A stretch of DNA of 64,000 nucleotides, from assembly GCA_023614405.1 (NCBI GenBank), contig CM042688.1, forward strand, positions 378,807,331-378,871,330. Reading direction: 5' to 3'. Under the pieces are notes generated by a model. It had not been told where the DNA came from. It ran no database searches and saw only the letters and a list, made by a program, of their open reading frames with translations. The stretch's first letter is position 1; every line of letters begins with the position of its first letter. Of the stretch, positions 21,842 through 33,800 are shown piece after piece. Position numbers and translations under genes: made by a program. Source of the DNA: Avena insularis. Lineage: Eukaryota; Streptophyta; Magnoliopsida; Poales; Poaceae.

Positions 21842-22789
21842 CAAGGGAAAGGGCATGGAGACGGCAGCTCCCTCCCCGAAGACGGTGGCCACCTCCGGTG
21901 ATAACTTCTCGAGTTCCTCCAAGTTGGCGCGCTGCAGGGTTCTCACGTAGATGACTAGACTAGAACCTTTAGAGTCTTCGGGTGATCATGTAAGTGTGTT
22001 TTGTCCATTCGGGGGATCCCCCGAGTCCTTCCCTTGGTCTGACCTAAAGTACTACTCCAGCCCTTCATGCGGGACATGGTGCGCATGGGCCAATAGCATG
22101 TGTGACTAGATGCCGACTTCCGATAGCTCCAAGGTAAACTACCTTGTCCTGTAGTGTGATTCATCCTAATATGGAGTCAATTTCTGACCGATGTATTTTT
22201 GCATGCACTAGAGGAGAATAACCAATCTCTTCGTTGGCTAGAGTTTCTCGGAAAGAGTCTCAGCATGGCGGAGACCAAGAGGAAGTATGGGGTCGAGGCC
22301 CTAGATCATTTCAAGGCAGAGTCGAAGCAGCACAAAGTAAACTTGGCGGCGGCCACTGCAGAACGCGAGAAGGGTCTAGTTGACCAGCTCGTGGCAACTG
22401 CCCAAGCCTTGTCCAGTAAGTGGTTGTGTTGGTTGCTCTTCCTTCTTATCTTCCTTCGATTCCTTGCTTCTGATCTATGGTTGTTGTGGTGTGTAGATGC
22501 GACTGGTCTTGATTTTGACCGTCAAGTGCTGGAAAACGATGATCCCTTGGATGGTGTCGTGGATGTAGTCGAAGATTGCAGCAGCGCTGGCAAACAAGCG
22601 CTTCTCAAGGTCAAAGACATGCTTGCTTATTTCCATCAAGAGATGTTTCTGAAAGCCAAGGACATTGAGGACATTGGCAATCTTGCGGAGATTTTCATGG
22701 AGGGTGTGCCCGCAGAGTACAAGCAGACGCAGAAGGCGGTTGGTGCCTCCCTCGAACTAGCATGGAGCAAGCTTGCGGTGTCGGGTTGA
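21837..22789 (+). pseudogene. Antisense ORF of E, middle exons
   Basis: Continues the exon that F interrupted (GVVDSKGKG) to a possible donor near 21947. An exon from about 22212 (EENNQSLRWLEFLGKSLS) to 22415 follows. A clear intron is at 22416-22496 (GTAAGTGG...GTGTAG). The next exon, 22497-22789, is Lys/Glu/Ala-rich (coiled-coil-like) and contains KDIEDIGNLAEIFMEG and ends in AWSKLAVSG with a TGA. The frame lies opposite to pol, as expected for Tat antisense ORFs that carry a Transposase_28-like N-terminal domain. Splice phase at the 21947/22212 intron is not resolved. Whether the TGA is a natural end or a mutation is unclear. Confidence 0.5.
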
Positions 22790-22792
22790 ACA

Positions 22793-22800
22793 TTAGCAAG
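22793..22800. repeat. Left 8-bp target-site duplication of hAT element
   Basis: TTAGCAAG, repeated exactly at 23410-23417. Confidence 0.92.
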
Positions 22801-23409
22801 TAGGGATGAAAGTGGAGCACAAAGTTTCTGACTTTTCCACAGAAAAATGGAAATGGAATGAAAATATGGAAATGGAAACAGAAACTGAACTTTTTTGACG
22901 GAAATAGAAACAAAAATGGAATAGTGTTTTCCGGCGGAATAAACGTGGAAATGGAATTTCTTTTTCCGTCTAATATGGAATTTCCATTTTTGGGTTGATG
23001 TGCATGGCCAAATCCAGCCGACACAAAACATGACCTTGTCAAGCCAAACTTGCAAAGCTGCTCATCCTAGTACTGGAGAGTATGTAATCCCTTGATGCAT
23101 TCGAGGAGGCTTCCATGAAATGATCATTCCCTTGTTCTTTTTAAAACCTAGCACTATGCTATATATAACCATGGAACAATTTTTTTAGAATGCTTGAGAT
23201 TTGTTGCATGATTCCAGGGTTCTCTTTGTTCCGGATAAAATCTGCACTGTTCCGTGTCTGCATCGTATTCGGTCTGTATCTTCTTCCGATAATATCTGCC
23301 TCTTTTTTTGTTTCCGGGGTTTTTGTATTCATTTCCACTTCTACAAAAAATATGAAAACAAATGTGGCACCACTTAGTCCCGTCCGTTTTAGCTCCGTTT
23401 TCATCCCTA
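22801..23409. mobile_element. Ac/Ds-like non-autonomous hAT DNA transposon (609 bp)
   Basis: The perfect 11-bp terminal inverted repeats are TAGGGATGAAA (22801-22811) and TTTCATCCCTA (23399-23409), flanked by an exact 8-bp target duplication, TTAGCAAG. These ends are the same as those of the maize Ac/Ds family as I know them, and 8-bp duplications define hAT insertions. Two CCGTTT motifs (23384-23389 and 23395-23400) next to the right end resemble the AAACGG sites bound by Ac transposase. No transposase is encoded; the short frames inside have no recognisable domain. The element sits at the end of an exon of E's antisense ORF, and the flanks rejoin cleanly. Confidence 0.92.
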
Positions 23410-23417
23410 TTAGCAAG
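23410..23417. repeat. Right 8-bp target-site duplication of hAT element
   Basis: TTAGCAAG, identical to 22793-22800. Confidence 0.92.
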
Positions 23418-24645
23418 GTCACCTCCAAGGTGTCGGTGACAGCTGAAGGAGAAGAGGTAATCTTTGCTCCTTTTGCCAAGCGCTATAAGAAGTATGGCCC
23501 TCGACTTATCGAGATGATCGTGAAGTACTCCGTGGAGCATAAACGGTTGGCTGCGGCAAAAGCCACGAAGTTGGAGGCTGCCATGGACTCTACGAAGCCT
23601 TCGAATGCTTCTGCTAGACTATGTCGCGCCATTGCCACTGCTTTTTTTGGTATAGTTGTGTTAGGATTTTGCAATACTTTCAACTATACCACGGGTTGGA
23701 GTCATCAGAACTTGTGACAGTCTTTTTACTAAGCTTTTGTATATATTGGTCTCTTGCCGATGTCTGTGTTTGAGCCATATTGCTTGTTGCTGCACGATGA
23801 AAAGAGTCCTTATCCTTTGACTGTTTGCTTGAATAGGATTCTACGAGTGGCGCACTTGTCGTGCCACCTTCCTCTGCTTCTGCAGTTCCTCCCTGGATAA
23901 GGGTGGATGAACTTTCACAACTTTCGGTGCTTCATGACCATGTAATAGACATGGAGAAAACCATTTCTATCATCCAAGGCCATGCCGATGTGTGGAAGTC
24001 AAAGGTGAGAAATCCCTCGAACGAGAGAAGTATCTCCTTGGTGAGGTAGCCCAAATTAGCGAGTAGCTACGGTGTAAGTGTTCTTAGATGCTTTGGTCCT
24101 TTGGCTATGTTGTTGAGTCTCATCAGTTTGTTGGTGTAGTTGTCAATCTCATTATGTAGGAGGAGAAAGAGCACGTCAGTATCTGACTGAATTGCCTAAC
24201 TCAAGAAGAACTGGAGGCTGGCGGGTTCTTTTGGACTGATCGGGGTCGAGCGACCGTACTGGCGATGCTACAAGATCGCGTTGCTCAGGTGCTACATTAT
24301 TTGAAGAAGGCACAATCCTCTTTCAAGCATATTTTCATGGTGATGTTTCAGCTGGACATGGTACCTTCGAGCCTATTGGCATTGCTACAGAAGTTTCACG
24401 ATGTTGGTGCTATACGCGAATGCGTGCACCAGCAACTTGTTGCGAGTGTGAAGGCTTCCTTAGCTTTTGTGCATATGCAGCGTTTAGATGTGAAACTGAA
24501 GGTCATCGCTGAAGGGCCACCGGCACCTCCGGATGGTATGGCGTGGAATATGCTGACGCACTACCATGCAGTTGCCCAGCCTGCAGAGGATATTGTTCGG
24601 CTATTCGACGGACGCACCAACGTCCTACTTCAGCGGCAATAGTGA
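23418..24645 (+). pseudogene. Antisense ORF of E, C-terminal exons
   Basis: Several open stretches on the plus strand separated by probable introns. These are 23418 to about 23620 (KRYKKYGPRLIEMIVKYS, basic), about 23835-24005 (Pro-rich, then HDHVIDMEKTISIIQGHAD) and about 24160-24645 (MLQDRVAQVLHYLKKAQSSF, then ALLQKFHDVGAIRECVHQQL, ending LLQRQ and TAG). The last part resembles the helical C-terminal region of plant Transposase_28-type antisense proteins as I recall them. It ends about 400 bp from the convergent 3' end of pol. Exon borders are uncertain, and stops occur if read without splicing. The biochemical role of such antisense proteins is not known. Confidence 0.45.
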
Positions 24646-25054
24646 AAGTTACCCTGTGCAAGAAATGTGCATAATGTAAACTCTGATGTAGTTTAGAGAG
24701 GGTTTTATGGCCCTAACTTATTTTATTGTGCATTTGTATGTGTTGATGCGAGTATGTTAGTGTCGTGCCTCTTCGTTAGCCTAGCACCGAAAAGTCTCAG
24801 TACCTTGCTAGCCTGTCAGTTGCATAACAACATGGTTGGAGTTTTTAGGGATTCGACTATGGTTTGTGGTCATCTACTAGGGCATAAGCGGTATATTATT
24901 GATTTGATAGGGTGATTGGGGAGGCGCATCCCACGAGTGTGTTGTATATGAAAGAATAAGAGAAAAAGAAACTCATGGTTGAAGAACTTAGCTTTATTTA
25001 TCCAAGGGTAGAAGGTATAGGTTTGGGCTAAGTAGCCTGGTTGAGTAGCCTTAT
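24646..25054. other. Convergent intergenic region of E
   Basis: Non-coding sequence between the 3' end of the antisense ORF (plus) and the 3' end of pol (minus). It should hold the polyadenylation signals of the antisense transcript. I see no clear terminator. Confidence 0.5.
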
Positions 25055-26332
25055 TGAAAGGAAAAAACATATAGGGGTAGAAACGTCGCAGCTGCAAGAT
25101 GTTCCAAGGATTGGAGTATTCGACTCCAGCTTCTACATCCTTGAGGCAATAGGGGCCACCTGTAATCACCTCACTAATGATGTAAGGTCCCTCCCAAGGG
25201 GACTCGAGTTTCAGGTGACCTTTCTTCTTGAGTCGCGGGACGAGGTCACCTTCGACAAAGGTTCTTGGACGCAGCCGTCGGCTATAGTTGTTGTAGAGGT
25301 TCTACCGGTACACCGAAGACCGTGAGGCAGCGATGTCGCATGCCTCGTCAAGCAGGTCAATGTTGTCTTCGAGTGCGGCCATGGATTCAGCCTCGTTGTG
25401 AGCGATGACCCGTGGGGCCTTGTAGCATACTTCGGTGGGTAGGACCGCTTCTGCTCTGTGCACCATGAAGAATGGTGTGTAGCCGGTGGCATTGTTGGGA
25501 GTTTTGCACAGGCTCCATAGCACCGAGGGGAGCTCCTCGGCCCATGATCCCGCAGCTCGCTCGAGTGGCCGGAGGAGTCGCTTGTTGATACCGTTGTAGA
25601 CAAGGCTGTCGGCCTTTTCGACTTGACCGTTGGTCTGGGGTGCACCACAAAGGCATAGATGATGTTGATGCCCATCTTGTCGCAGAAGCTAGGGAACTCC
25701 CCTAAAGTGAAGTTTGTTCTATTGTCGGTGATGCTGTTGTGTGGCACCCCAAACCGGTAGACGATGGACTCGAAGAATTTGACAACAGTGGCACCGGTTT
25801 GGTTGGTGACGGGCATGGCCTCAATCCATTTGGTGAACTTATCAACATCGACGGGGAGGAAGACGTATCCTCTGGGTGAAGATTTCTACAGTTTGTCGAC
25901 CATGTAGAGTCCCCATTGCGTGAAGGTCCATGCCAGCGGTATTGGCCGTAGCTCGGAGCCAGGTGCGTGCGGCTTGTCCACGAAACTTTGGCAGGTGTTT
26001 CACTTGGTGACAATGTCCTTGGCGTCGCGCATCACGGTTGGCCAGTACAAGCCATCTCGAAGAGCCTTGGCGACAAGCGCGCGACTGCCAGCATGATGCC
26101 CACAGGTGCCTTCATGGATGTCGAGGAGGATGCTTCTACCATCATAGTTGGTGACGCATCGTTGGAGGACTCCAGTAATTCTGCACTTGTAGAGCTTGCC
26201 GTTAATGATGGTGAAGGCCTTTGAGCGACGAGCGATGTGTCGTGCATCTGTCAAGTCGTCCAGCAGCTTCTGGCTCAATAGATAAGTGATGTATGGCTGA
26301 GTCCAGGAGGGATCGATGAGCATGACCTCCAT
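25055..26332 (-). pseudogene. Integrase of element E (Tat-type Gypsy), broken
   Basis: The N-terminal zinc domain is seen in 26332-26000 (HEGTCGHHAG and YWPTVMRDAKDIVTK). The frame stops at 26000 with TGA exactly where the Cys of the second half of the HHCC finger is expected. The core reappears in other frames: FESIVYRFGVPHNSITDNRT (second catalytic Asp) near 25720-25790, then a Trp/Cys-rich part in 25302-25523. The C-terminal domain segment GPYCLKDVEAGVEYSNPWN is at about 25055-25170. Several frameshifts separate these parts, so no functional integrase remains. Confidence 0.75.
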
Positions 26333-26549
26333 GGGCGCGTGGAGATCCAGTTCTCCCCAACTAGTGCTTCTTCCTTGTCGGGTGGCGCATCCCCGAGTGC
26401 ATTGCGGACCCTAGTGGTCATGTTGGTGGCTTGGCCTTGATGGAGCATTCACATATCTGCTCCAGGAATACTCCGGGTGGCACCGGGGCATAGGTGGAGC
26501 CGATATTGGCCAATCGATCGGTCTCTTCATTGATTTTGCGGCCAATGTG

Positions 26550-26864
26550 TCAGAGCTCGCAACCGTCAAAGTCGCCCTTGAGTGATTTGTAGAGGTGACG
26601 GTAGGCGATCATGTTGTCCCTGATGGCGTCGCACTGGTTCATGGTTTGTTGCACGACGAGGTAGGAGTCGCCGTATATCGTCACCCTCGTGGCGCCATAG
26701 GATTTTTCCATCCACATCCCATGGATAAGGACCTCGTACTCTGCTTCATTGTTTGATGCCCGGAACTTCATCCTTAGTACGCACCACATCTTGTCGCCTT
26801 GCTGGGATGTCAGAATGACACCGACACCTGCTCCTTCTCTACGCTTAGATCCGTCAAAGTGCAT
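26550..26864 (-). pseudogene. RNase H of element E
   Basis: An open stretch with the RNase H pattern: FDGSKRREGAGVGVIL (first Asp), SNNEAEYEVLIHGM (Glu) and IYGDSYLVVQQ (Asp). The spacing fits a Gypsy-type RNase H of the Tat lineage. It lies between the RT/connection region on the right and integrase on the left, separated from both by stops. Confidence 0.75.
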
Positions 26865-26867
26865 TGT

Positions 26868-28166
26868 CTAGGCACTCGACATGTCTGGGGTGTTAGGCAG
26901 TTGGATCTCCATCCAGTGGACTAGGAAGTTTGGTAGCACTTGTGACTTGATCGTTGTGCGGCACTCGTAAATAATGTCCCGTGGGGAGAACTTGATTCCC
27001 CAGAGGGTGACTCGCCTCGTTGCTTCGGGGTTGTTGAGGGTGTGAGATAGTGGGGCGTCATTGAAAACCATGATCGGGTGCTCCATGAAGTATTGGCGCA
27101 GTCGACGTGCTGTCATGAACATGCTGTATGCCATCTTCTGGTAATGCATGTACCATTGTTTGGTGGGTGTGAGCACCTCGCTGAGGTAGTACACATGCCA
27201 CTGCACCCCATGTGTCTTGCCTTCCTCGGCCCTTTCAACCACGAGCGCCGTGCTGACCACTTGGTGCATGGAGAATATGTACAACATCATAGGTTCCTTC
27301 TCATGGCGAGTAACCATGACCAATGAAGTTGACAATAGACGCTTGAGGTCTTCGAATGCTTCTTGTGTTTCGTTGGTCCACTCGAATTTCTCTGTCTTGC
27401 GGAGGATCTGGTAAAAGGGGAGGGCTTTTTTCCCATCCAGCTGATGAATCTGCTGAGGGCCACAATTGGTTGGACCAGCTGTTGGATGCCTTTGATGTTC
27501 TTCAGCTTCTCCATGGCTAGTATAGCCTTGATTTTCTTTGGGTTTGCCTCGATTTCTCTTGTAGAGATCAGGTATCCGAGTAGTTGCCCAGATGGGATGC
27601 TGAAGGCGCACTTCTCTGGGTTCAGCTTGATTCTGTAGCAGTAGAGGTTGTCGAAAGTCTGGCGGAGATCATCGATGAGTGTTGCATTTTATTTTGTCTT
27701 AACCACTATGTCATCAACGTAGACTTGGATGTTGTGGCCGATTTGTTTTTTTAGGCAGGCCTGCATGCAACTTTGATATGTGGCCCCTGCGTTTTTTACC
27801 CTGAAGGGCATCATGTTGTAGCAGTAGACGTTGAATGGTGTGATGAAGGCCATCTTTTCCTGGTCCTCCACCTTCACCCAGATCTGATTGTAGCTAGAGT
27901 AGGCATCAAGGAAGGAGAGGAGCCTGCACCCCACGGTTGAATTGATGATCTGGTCTATCCGTGGGAGGGGGAAGTGTGCCTTTGGGCAATGCTTGTTCAG
28001 AGACGTGAAGTCGACACACATTCGCAACATATATGTGTGTTTCTTTGGCACCAACACGGGGGTAGCTACCCAGGTGATCTCCTTGTTCTCGCGGATGAAA
28101 TCGACGTCGATGAGTCTGATGACTTCCACGCCCATAGCCTTGGCCTTTTCTTCTGACAGCCACCAT
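26868..28166 (-). pseudogene. Reverse transcriptase and connection region of element E
   Basis: The RT palm is open in 28135-27689, with the first catalytic Asp in LLSFLDAYSSYNQIWV and VYVDDIVVKTK at its end. A TAA at 27689-27691 stops the frame immediately after that block. The thumb and connection parts continue in 27638-26868 in shifted frames (FSIPSGQLLGYLIS, KFEWTNETQEAFEDLKRLL, YYLSEVLTPTKQWY). Family and order fit Ty3/Gypsy, and the spacer and RNase H type fit Tat. At least one stop and one frameshift make it non-functional. Confidence 0.8.
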
Positions 28167-28404
28167 ATCGACTGCTTGATTGGCCGTGCATCGGGATACC
28201 CGTTGAGTGCATGCTCGGCTAATTTTCCCTAGGAAATCCTAGAATGTCCATAGGAAACTAGGCAAAGATTTCCCAGCGCTCACAGAGGAATTTGACGAGC
28301 GGAAGTTCCTACGTGGAACTCAGGTTGTTGGCAATGAGGGACGTCTTGGTCAGGTCCGTTGGGTGGACATGGACCGCCTTGTTGTTGACCGTAAGGTCGA
28401 AGGA

Positions 28405-28890
28405 CTAGTTAGGTGCGTTCTGCCTGCTCAAAGGAGGACGGCTGTTGTCCGTCGACTCCTTGAGCCTTGCTAGTTCTTCTTGCATGCCGAAGGATTGGGA
28501 GATTCTATTGAACTCCCGGTCGTAGTTGTCGGACCTGGTGAAGCTTCCTTGGATGGGGATGACACCGTTTGGGCCCAGCATCTTGATCATGAGGTACGTG
28601 TAGTGTGGTATGGCCCGGAATCACACGAATGCTACGCGACCAAGTATGGCGTGATACTTGGAGGGCTAGTCGACCACCTCGAACTCAATATTCTCACGCC
28701 TGAAGTTCTCGAGTGTGTTGAAGATGACGTCGAGGTAGACTTTACCCAGGGTAGATCCCTTGCCTGAGACTATGCCATGGAAGGTGGTGTACGATGCTTC
28801 TAGGCTAGACAATGGGATTCGTATGGCACGCAAGATGCTGGTGAATATGAGGTTGATGTCGTTGCCTCCATCCATGAAGACTCTGCGCAT
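28405..28890 (-). pseudogene. Protease region of element E
   Basis: Residues RRVFMDGGNDINLIF at 28890-28840 match the Tat-type aspartic protease motif, with Asp-Gly-Gly in place of Asp-Ser/Thr-Gly. Downstream is the usual segment leading to RT (MIKMLGPNGVIPIQGSF at 28590-28540). The two parts are in different frames. It lies between gag and RT as expected. Confidence 0.65.
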
Positions 28891-29095
28891 CTCGTATCCA
28901 CCGATCTGGGCTTCAAGGACCAGGGCTGAGTGGCCTGGTCGTGGTACTTGGCGCGGGTGGTCGGATCGTTCGAAGGTGATGCAGGATTCAAATCCACTGA
29001 GGTACTCAGGTATTGCAGGGGGGATGACACCACCATGTTTATTTGTCGAGTCCTATTCTTCTGGATCATGTTGGAAGGATGCCCCTTCTAGATCA

Positions 29096-29668
29096 TCATG
29101 CTCCTACACGGTGGGGGGTATGGCTTGCCTCCATTATTGCGTGCCACCGGTGCTGCGAGTGGTGTTGCCACGTTGGGCGAAAGGGTGGTGGTGGTGCCCC
29201 GTACGCTATGGGACCTGCGGCCACTCCGTACCCTTGACTTGTCGCTTCGCGCTGAAGTTGCGCGTAAGCATCTTGAAGCTTCTGAAACTCACGGCAGTCC
29301 TTGAGGAGGTGACTCGACTTCCTCTTGCCATCCTTCTTGTTGATGTAGTAATGGACGTTGTAGGGGCCTAATAGTCGGGCCATCGCGGTTGAGGCGCCGT
29401 TGTTGGTGCGGCGTTGCCACACCTGGGTTGTTTTTCCACTTTTGTGATAGTTGCCACCGTGATATCTGCTGTTGTGGTTATCGTCATCATGTTTGTAGCC
29501 ATAGCCGGCTGTGACCATGTTGACGACAACACAGTGGTAGTGGTTGTTGGAGGTGTTGCTGCTAGAACTTTGTGGATCAGATCCGACATTGTGTTCGCCT
29601 TCGAGTGGATCACTCAGATAGGACATGCAACTATTGCTGCTATCTGGGCCATTGGCCGAGGATGGCAT
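29096..29668 (-). pseudogene. C-terminal gag of element E
   Basis: An open stretch ending in INKKDGKRKSSHLLKDCREF, the degenerate zinc-knuckle-like end of Tat gag (the usual Cys before the Asn-Lys is Tyr here). The sequence is rich in Asn, Ser and His upstream. The N-terminal gag (29668-29954) is only visible as short frames, including one with FSFQVGRTYTM-like residues. Identification rests on the zinc-knuckle-like segment and position. Confidence 0.55.
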
Positions 29669-29954
29669 TTAGCTTGCTGAGGGTCCCAATCTGCGGTGGG
29701 ATCCATGAGGTCTGGTGCAATCTACGGTATGGTCGATTGCTCCAGGATGCACATGGTGTAGGTTCGCCCGACTTGGAAGCTGAAGCCGCTGATTGTCATG
29801 TCGACCTTAGTGTGAAGGGAGTAAAAGGCTGGGCACGTGGCCGGTGAGTGGATAGTGAAGTCGAAGGAGCCGACGCTGAGGCGTCCTCCGATGCAGATGA
29901 GTCGAATATGGCGGGTGATGGGGCCATCGAGATCACAACATCAACGTGCCTGCT

Positions 29955-29971
29955 TCCCACAGATAGTGCCA
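29955..29971 (-). promoter_or_regulatory. Primer-binding site of E
   Basis: On the minus strand this reads TGGCACTATCTGTGGGA, two bases after the LTR end ACGTCA. It resembles the TGGCGCCGTCTGTGGG-type sites of Tat elements. Confidence 0.65.
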
Positions 29972-29973
29972 AT

Positions 29974-30815
29974 TGACGTGGGGTCACCACGTCAATGCCC
30001 ACAGTTTATGGACTTGGGTTTGAGGAAGAGGGGTGCATTGGATATCTTGTTCGGCTAATAGGCAAGCAATGCAGGGACACAATGTTTAACCAGGTTCAGG
30101 CCCCCGGAGGGAAAACCCTGCTCCTGCTTGTCTGCTCTTGATTGGAGGTGAACCAAAGGTTTACAAGGGTGCCTTGATGGCGATGGTGCACAAATGTAAT
30201 CAGGCGGGTGTTTGTGCTAGGGTTTCGGTATGTCCTTCTCACAGTTCCCTCCCAGCCTTTATATGAGGAGGCCGGGTCTCAAGATACCACTGAGTCGGTT
30301 ATAGATTAGGGTTTCATTTAAACTTTCTATCTACTCTTTGTCGTGCCCTCTAAGGATTCGAATCCTATATGGACCTGGGCCACCCGAGACTTCATGGGCT
30401 TCAATACTGGACACGTCCTTTCTTGTTGGGCCTCCACTGGGCTGAACCAGGTAGGCCAAACTTAGGCACCCGTAGGGCATACCCATGCCACTTTCCCTCT
30501 CCAGGGGCCCTCTCTTGGAGAGTTCTTGGGTAGATTGCATAGTGCCCTTCTCCTTGGAGAGATCTGCCATGCGAAGAGGCCCGACAACTGGTGGGCCGTG
30601 TTACCCTGGTAGCCACTGACCCGATAGTATCCCCTGGGCGCCTGGGCCATGCAGTGACTTGGAGATGAAGGTGTAGGGGCCCTAGAAGATGCAAGGCCTC
30701 AACGAGCCTACCCGGTGCGGCGAGTATCCGCAAAGGAGACCAATCAAAAACGGCTCCACGATCATTGGATCCAGGGGATGTCATTGGCCACTCAAGTACC
30801 CAGAGCAGGATCGTT
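29974..30815 (-). repeat. 5' LTR of E, truncated at its start (842 bp seen)
   Basis: The minus-strand LTR ends GTGACCCCACGTCA at 29974. A TATA box, CTCATATAAAGG, lies at 30256-30268 on the minus strand, with a purine-rich leader after it. The LTR start (TG) is not found before L begins at 30816. Confidence 0.6.
30256..30268 (-). promoter_or_regulatory. TATA box of E 5' LTR
   Basis: CTCATATAAAGG on the minus strand, about 290 bp before the LTR end. Confidence 0.55.
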
Positions 30816-33800
30816 TGTAACACCCTCAAATCGATCCTATGCAAGTTTTAGCGATTCCCACCAAACCCGCATAGAAACGATTCAAAGGTGCCCACCAGGC
30901 ACTTGCGTGCGGGTGGAAAACAAAGTAATATCATTACACAATAGTCCACGATGGAACCCACTGAACATATATACACAACAACGACTCAACAAGTCAGGAA
31001 TACAGATATACAGTACAAAGATCCAAATCACCTTGAAAACGACACAACATCCGAGTACGTATAAGATGCAAATGGGGCTAAGATCCCTGAAGAATAACCA
31101 ATGGAGTCCATAACCCTATCCAAGCCAAGCCGGAAGGATAACCCTGCTAACGACGTCGATCTCAAACCTGCTAAAATAAAATGGGTGCCAACAAAGGGAA
31201 AAGGAAAAAGAGAGCGATCAATACTGAGGCCAGTACATGGCGAGTCTAGAATTCGGCGGCTCTCGCCTACATAGGTATGGTGGACCGAAGCGGCAGCGAA
31301 GCAGGCACTAAACAATCTATAGAGACTCAATACAACTATCGGCTATTAGAGAGGGTTAAGAAAGATCTATTCGGATCCAACCTGATTCTAACACCAATCA
31401 TACCCATCCTGGTATATCCCCCTCAAGACCAAACAAGGAAGTCAAACCAAGGGACTCACACAATTGGCAGTTTTATTCATTCCATTATAGTTGCAGCACT
31501 TACTAGTCAGACATAGATAGCATGAGTCATCCTGATATCATAAGCAGTGGGCAGTTTTAGTTAACCATTCTGTTGTAGTTGCAATACTTACTAGTCCGAT
31601 ACAATTAGCATGAGACATCCCAAATCTAGCAGTTGTTGGCACTTTTATTTACTCATTCTGTTGTAGTTAAACTGATTACTAGACATGTCAAAGTCAAATT
31701 TATAGCACTACTTTAGTTATAGTTGTCTATGATCGAGATATTTTGATCCAAGTCATCCATAACCACAGACACGGCTTTCAGAAAGATTTACCCTGCAAGT
31801 GTGCACAAATAGCAACACACACACGATCAACCTCGAGAAGAACCAAATAAAACACAAAGAGGCCTCACGACAATGCATTCACAGGATTCATAAATTATTT
31901 TAGGGGGCCACCCCACTAAGCTACCTACAACTAAGTTGGCCGGCTCTGAGACGGACCCAGGGTTTGTGTCAATGGCTATAAACGACTGGGCTTGTCCATA
32001 CCGCGAAAAAATTCCACGTTCCAAAATAGTACAGGTGCTCCATGCACAATCGTAAATAAAGAAATAAAGCATGGCATAAGTACATGATAGTAATAAAGCC
32101 CCAAACTAGTTTGTGGCCCCAAGAAATAAAGTGTGAATCAAGCTCAGGCGAAGGGGGATCCATAGGGTCTCCCGTATGTGGATAGTGCGAATATTCAAGG
32201 AATAGGTATCAAGTACTCGGGGCCTACGGGACACAAGTGACCGGTTAAAAACCAAATATTAGCTATTGCCCATCGGTGCCTCTGCATTAGTTATATCTAT
32301 TCCCAACATTTTATTTAACAAGTTGTAATTAAAGCCATGATCATCTCCACCATTAAACATGTGCCAACCTTCCAACAACGGTGGAATGAACGACGCGAAG
32401 CAGCACCTGCGCAAGCATTTATGACTCGCAAGGCCAACTGACTATCAAACAACAGGCAATAGGATGTGTCCAAGGCTATATAAAGGCTGCAACGGATATA
32501 AATGGTGCACGGAAACTAAAGCATCGCAACACAGATAGCAATAGATCAACAGGAGGAAATAAAGACTATAAAAGCAAAATAGGTAGAAAGGGGGAGAATG
32601 CTCACCAGGGAAACACTGTTGAAGGTTCATCCGAAGATCGGGTCGACACTCGCATCAACTCATTGGCCTAATCCGTGAAGAAGCAAAGCACTAAAAGAAA
32701 CACCAGATGCACTATTTAATACTACGGCGAAAGATCAGGCATGATGCATGCATGATGCATGACATGGCAAAGATGCGGTGTAATTAGGCAATATTAAGTG
32801 GAACCGGGGTCCCGACAATTAATTAGATAGTTCATGTTGTTTAGATACCCCGCAATTGAAATGTTGTCTTAACAAGGAAAAACATGGCATCAGTTCGCTA
32901 CACAAATTTAAATAGAGCCAATATAAGACTAGATTAGCCCACATATGGTCTCCATATTTATTTATGAGGTGAATCGGCATAATGCCCCCAAACAACCACA
33001 ATATGTATGCAACATAAATAATTATGCAATAGATATATATTATATATTATAAAAATAGGGGATCTCGGATAGGGTCACACATGTTGGTTCCGGAGATCTT
33101 GGTGGTTCGACGGGATTAAGGTTCGGCCGGATCGGTCTCCAGACTCCGAGAAGTAGCCACCTTCGGTGTCCGGGGTCAGGGATCAAGGCCCCATAATCGT
33201 GTAGGAGATCTTGGCGTGTCGAGGTTCGGTCTTTAGGTTCCAGGGCGAAGACCATCGGATCCATGATGGAGGGCTCAGGTTCTTCGGGTACGCGGGCTCG
33301 GTTCCATGCCGATGATCTTGTCGTCCGTGGTGAAGACCTTCACAAGGCTACCTATTATTCTGGTGGCACCAAGTCAACTTCATGGGGTCATCGCCCACGC
33401 AACACCAACACATAGGCACATCGTCATACAACTTGTGGGCATGCTCGGGGAGGCGGCGACGCTTGAGCTTGGTGGAGACTGGGGCAGGGCTTGGTGGAGC
33501 ACGATCTAGCGACAAGGTAGGCGCGAGACTACGGCGAGGTGATCTCGTGCTCGGGTGACACGACAGGGTTGCAGGGGCGGCAGAGAGACACGCCGCAGCA
33601 GCGGGCTGCAGGACGGTGCGAGAAGGAGGTCACGGAGGCGGACGTAGGGGTACGGCAGCACGGAACGATAGAAGGGCAAGGCTCGCGGCAACCTGAGGCA
33701 GTGATGGCTGTAGGAGACTAGGTGGTGGAGGCGCGACGTGCTTGGGCCGTGGCCCAGAGGAGGCGGCGCAGGCTCTACAGGGCCCAGAACGGAGAGGAGG

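Larger units (their letters stand above)
3902..30815 (-). mobile_element. Element E: Tat/Retand-type Gypsy retrotransposon, heavily interrupted
   Basis: The coding order on the minus strand, from right to left, is 5' LTR (from 29974), primer site, gag, protease, reverse transcriptase, RNase H and integrase, ending near 25055. Beyond pol, on the plus strand, lies an antisense ORF (24645 back to 3902), a known trait of Tat-lineage Gypsy elements. Element F (4139-21836) and a hAT transposon (22801-23409) interrupt the antisense ORF, and G cuts it at 3902. The right end is lost at 30816, where element L begins. All coding parts contain stops or frameshifts, so E is dead and older than its insertions. 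Confidence 0.75.

Noticed and set aside
22636..23055. Minus-strand ORFs across the hAT left end
   Set aside because: They run from retrotransposon exon into the transposon and are rich in Phe/Ser from GGAAATGG repeats; no hAT transposase motif is present.
23190..23717. 175-codon plus-strand frame beginning inside the hAT element
   Set aside because: The first 70 codons belong to the transposon and the rest to E's exon, so it is a chance fusion. It has a hydrophobic start but there is no evidence of expression.
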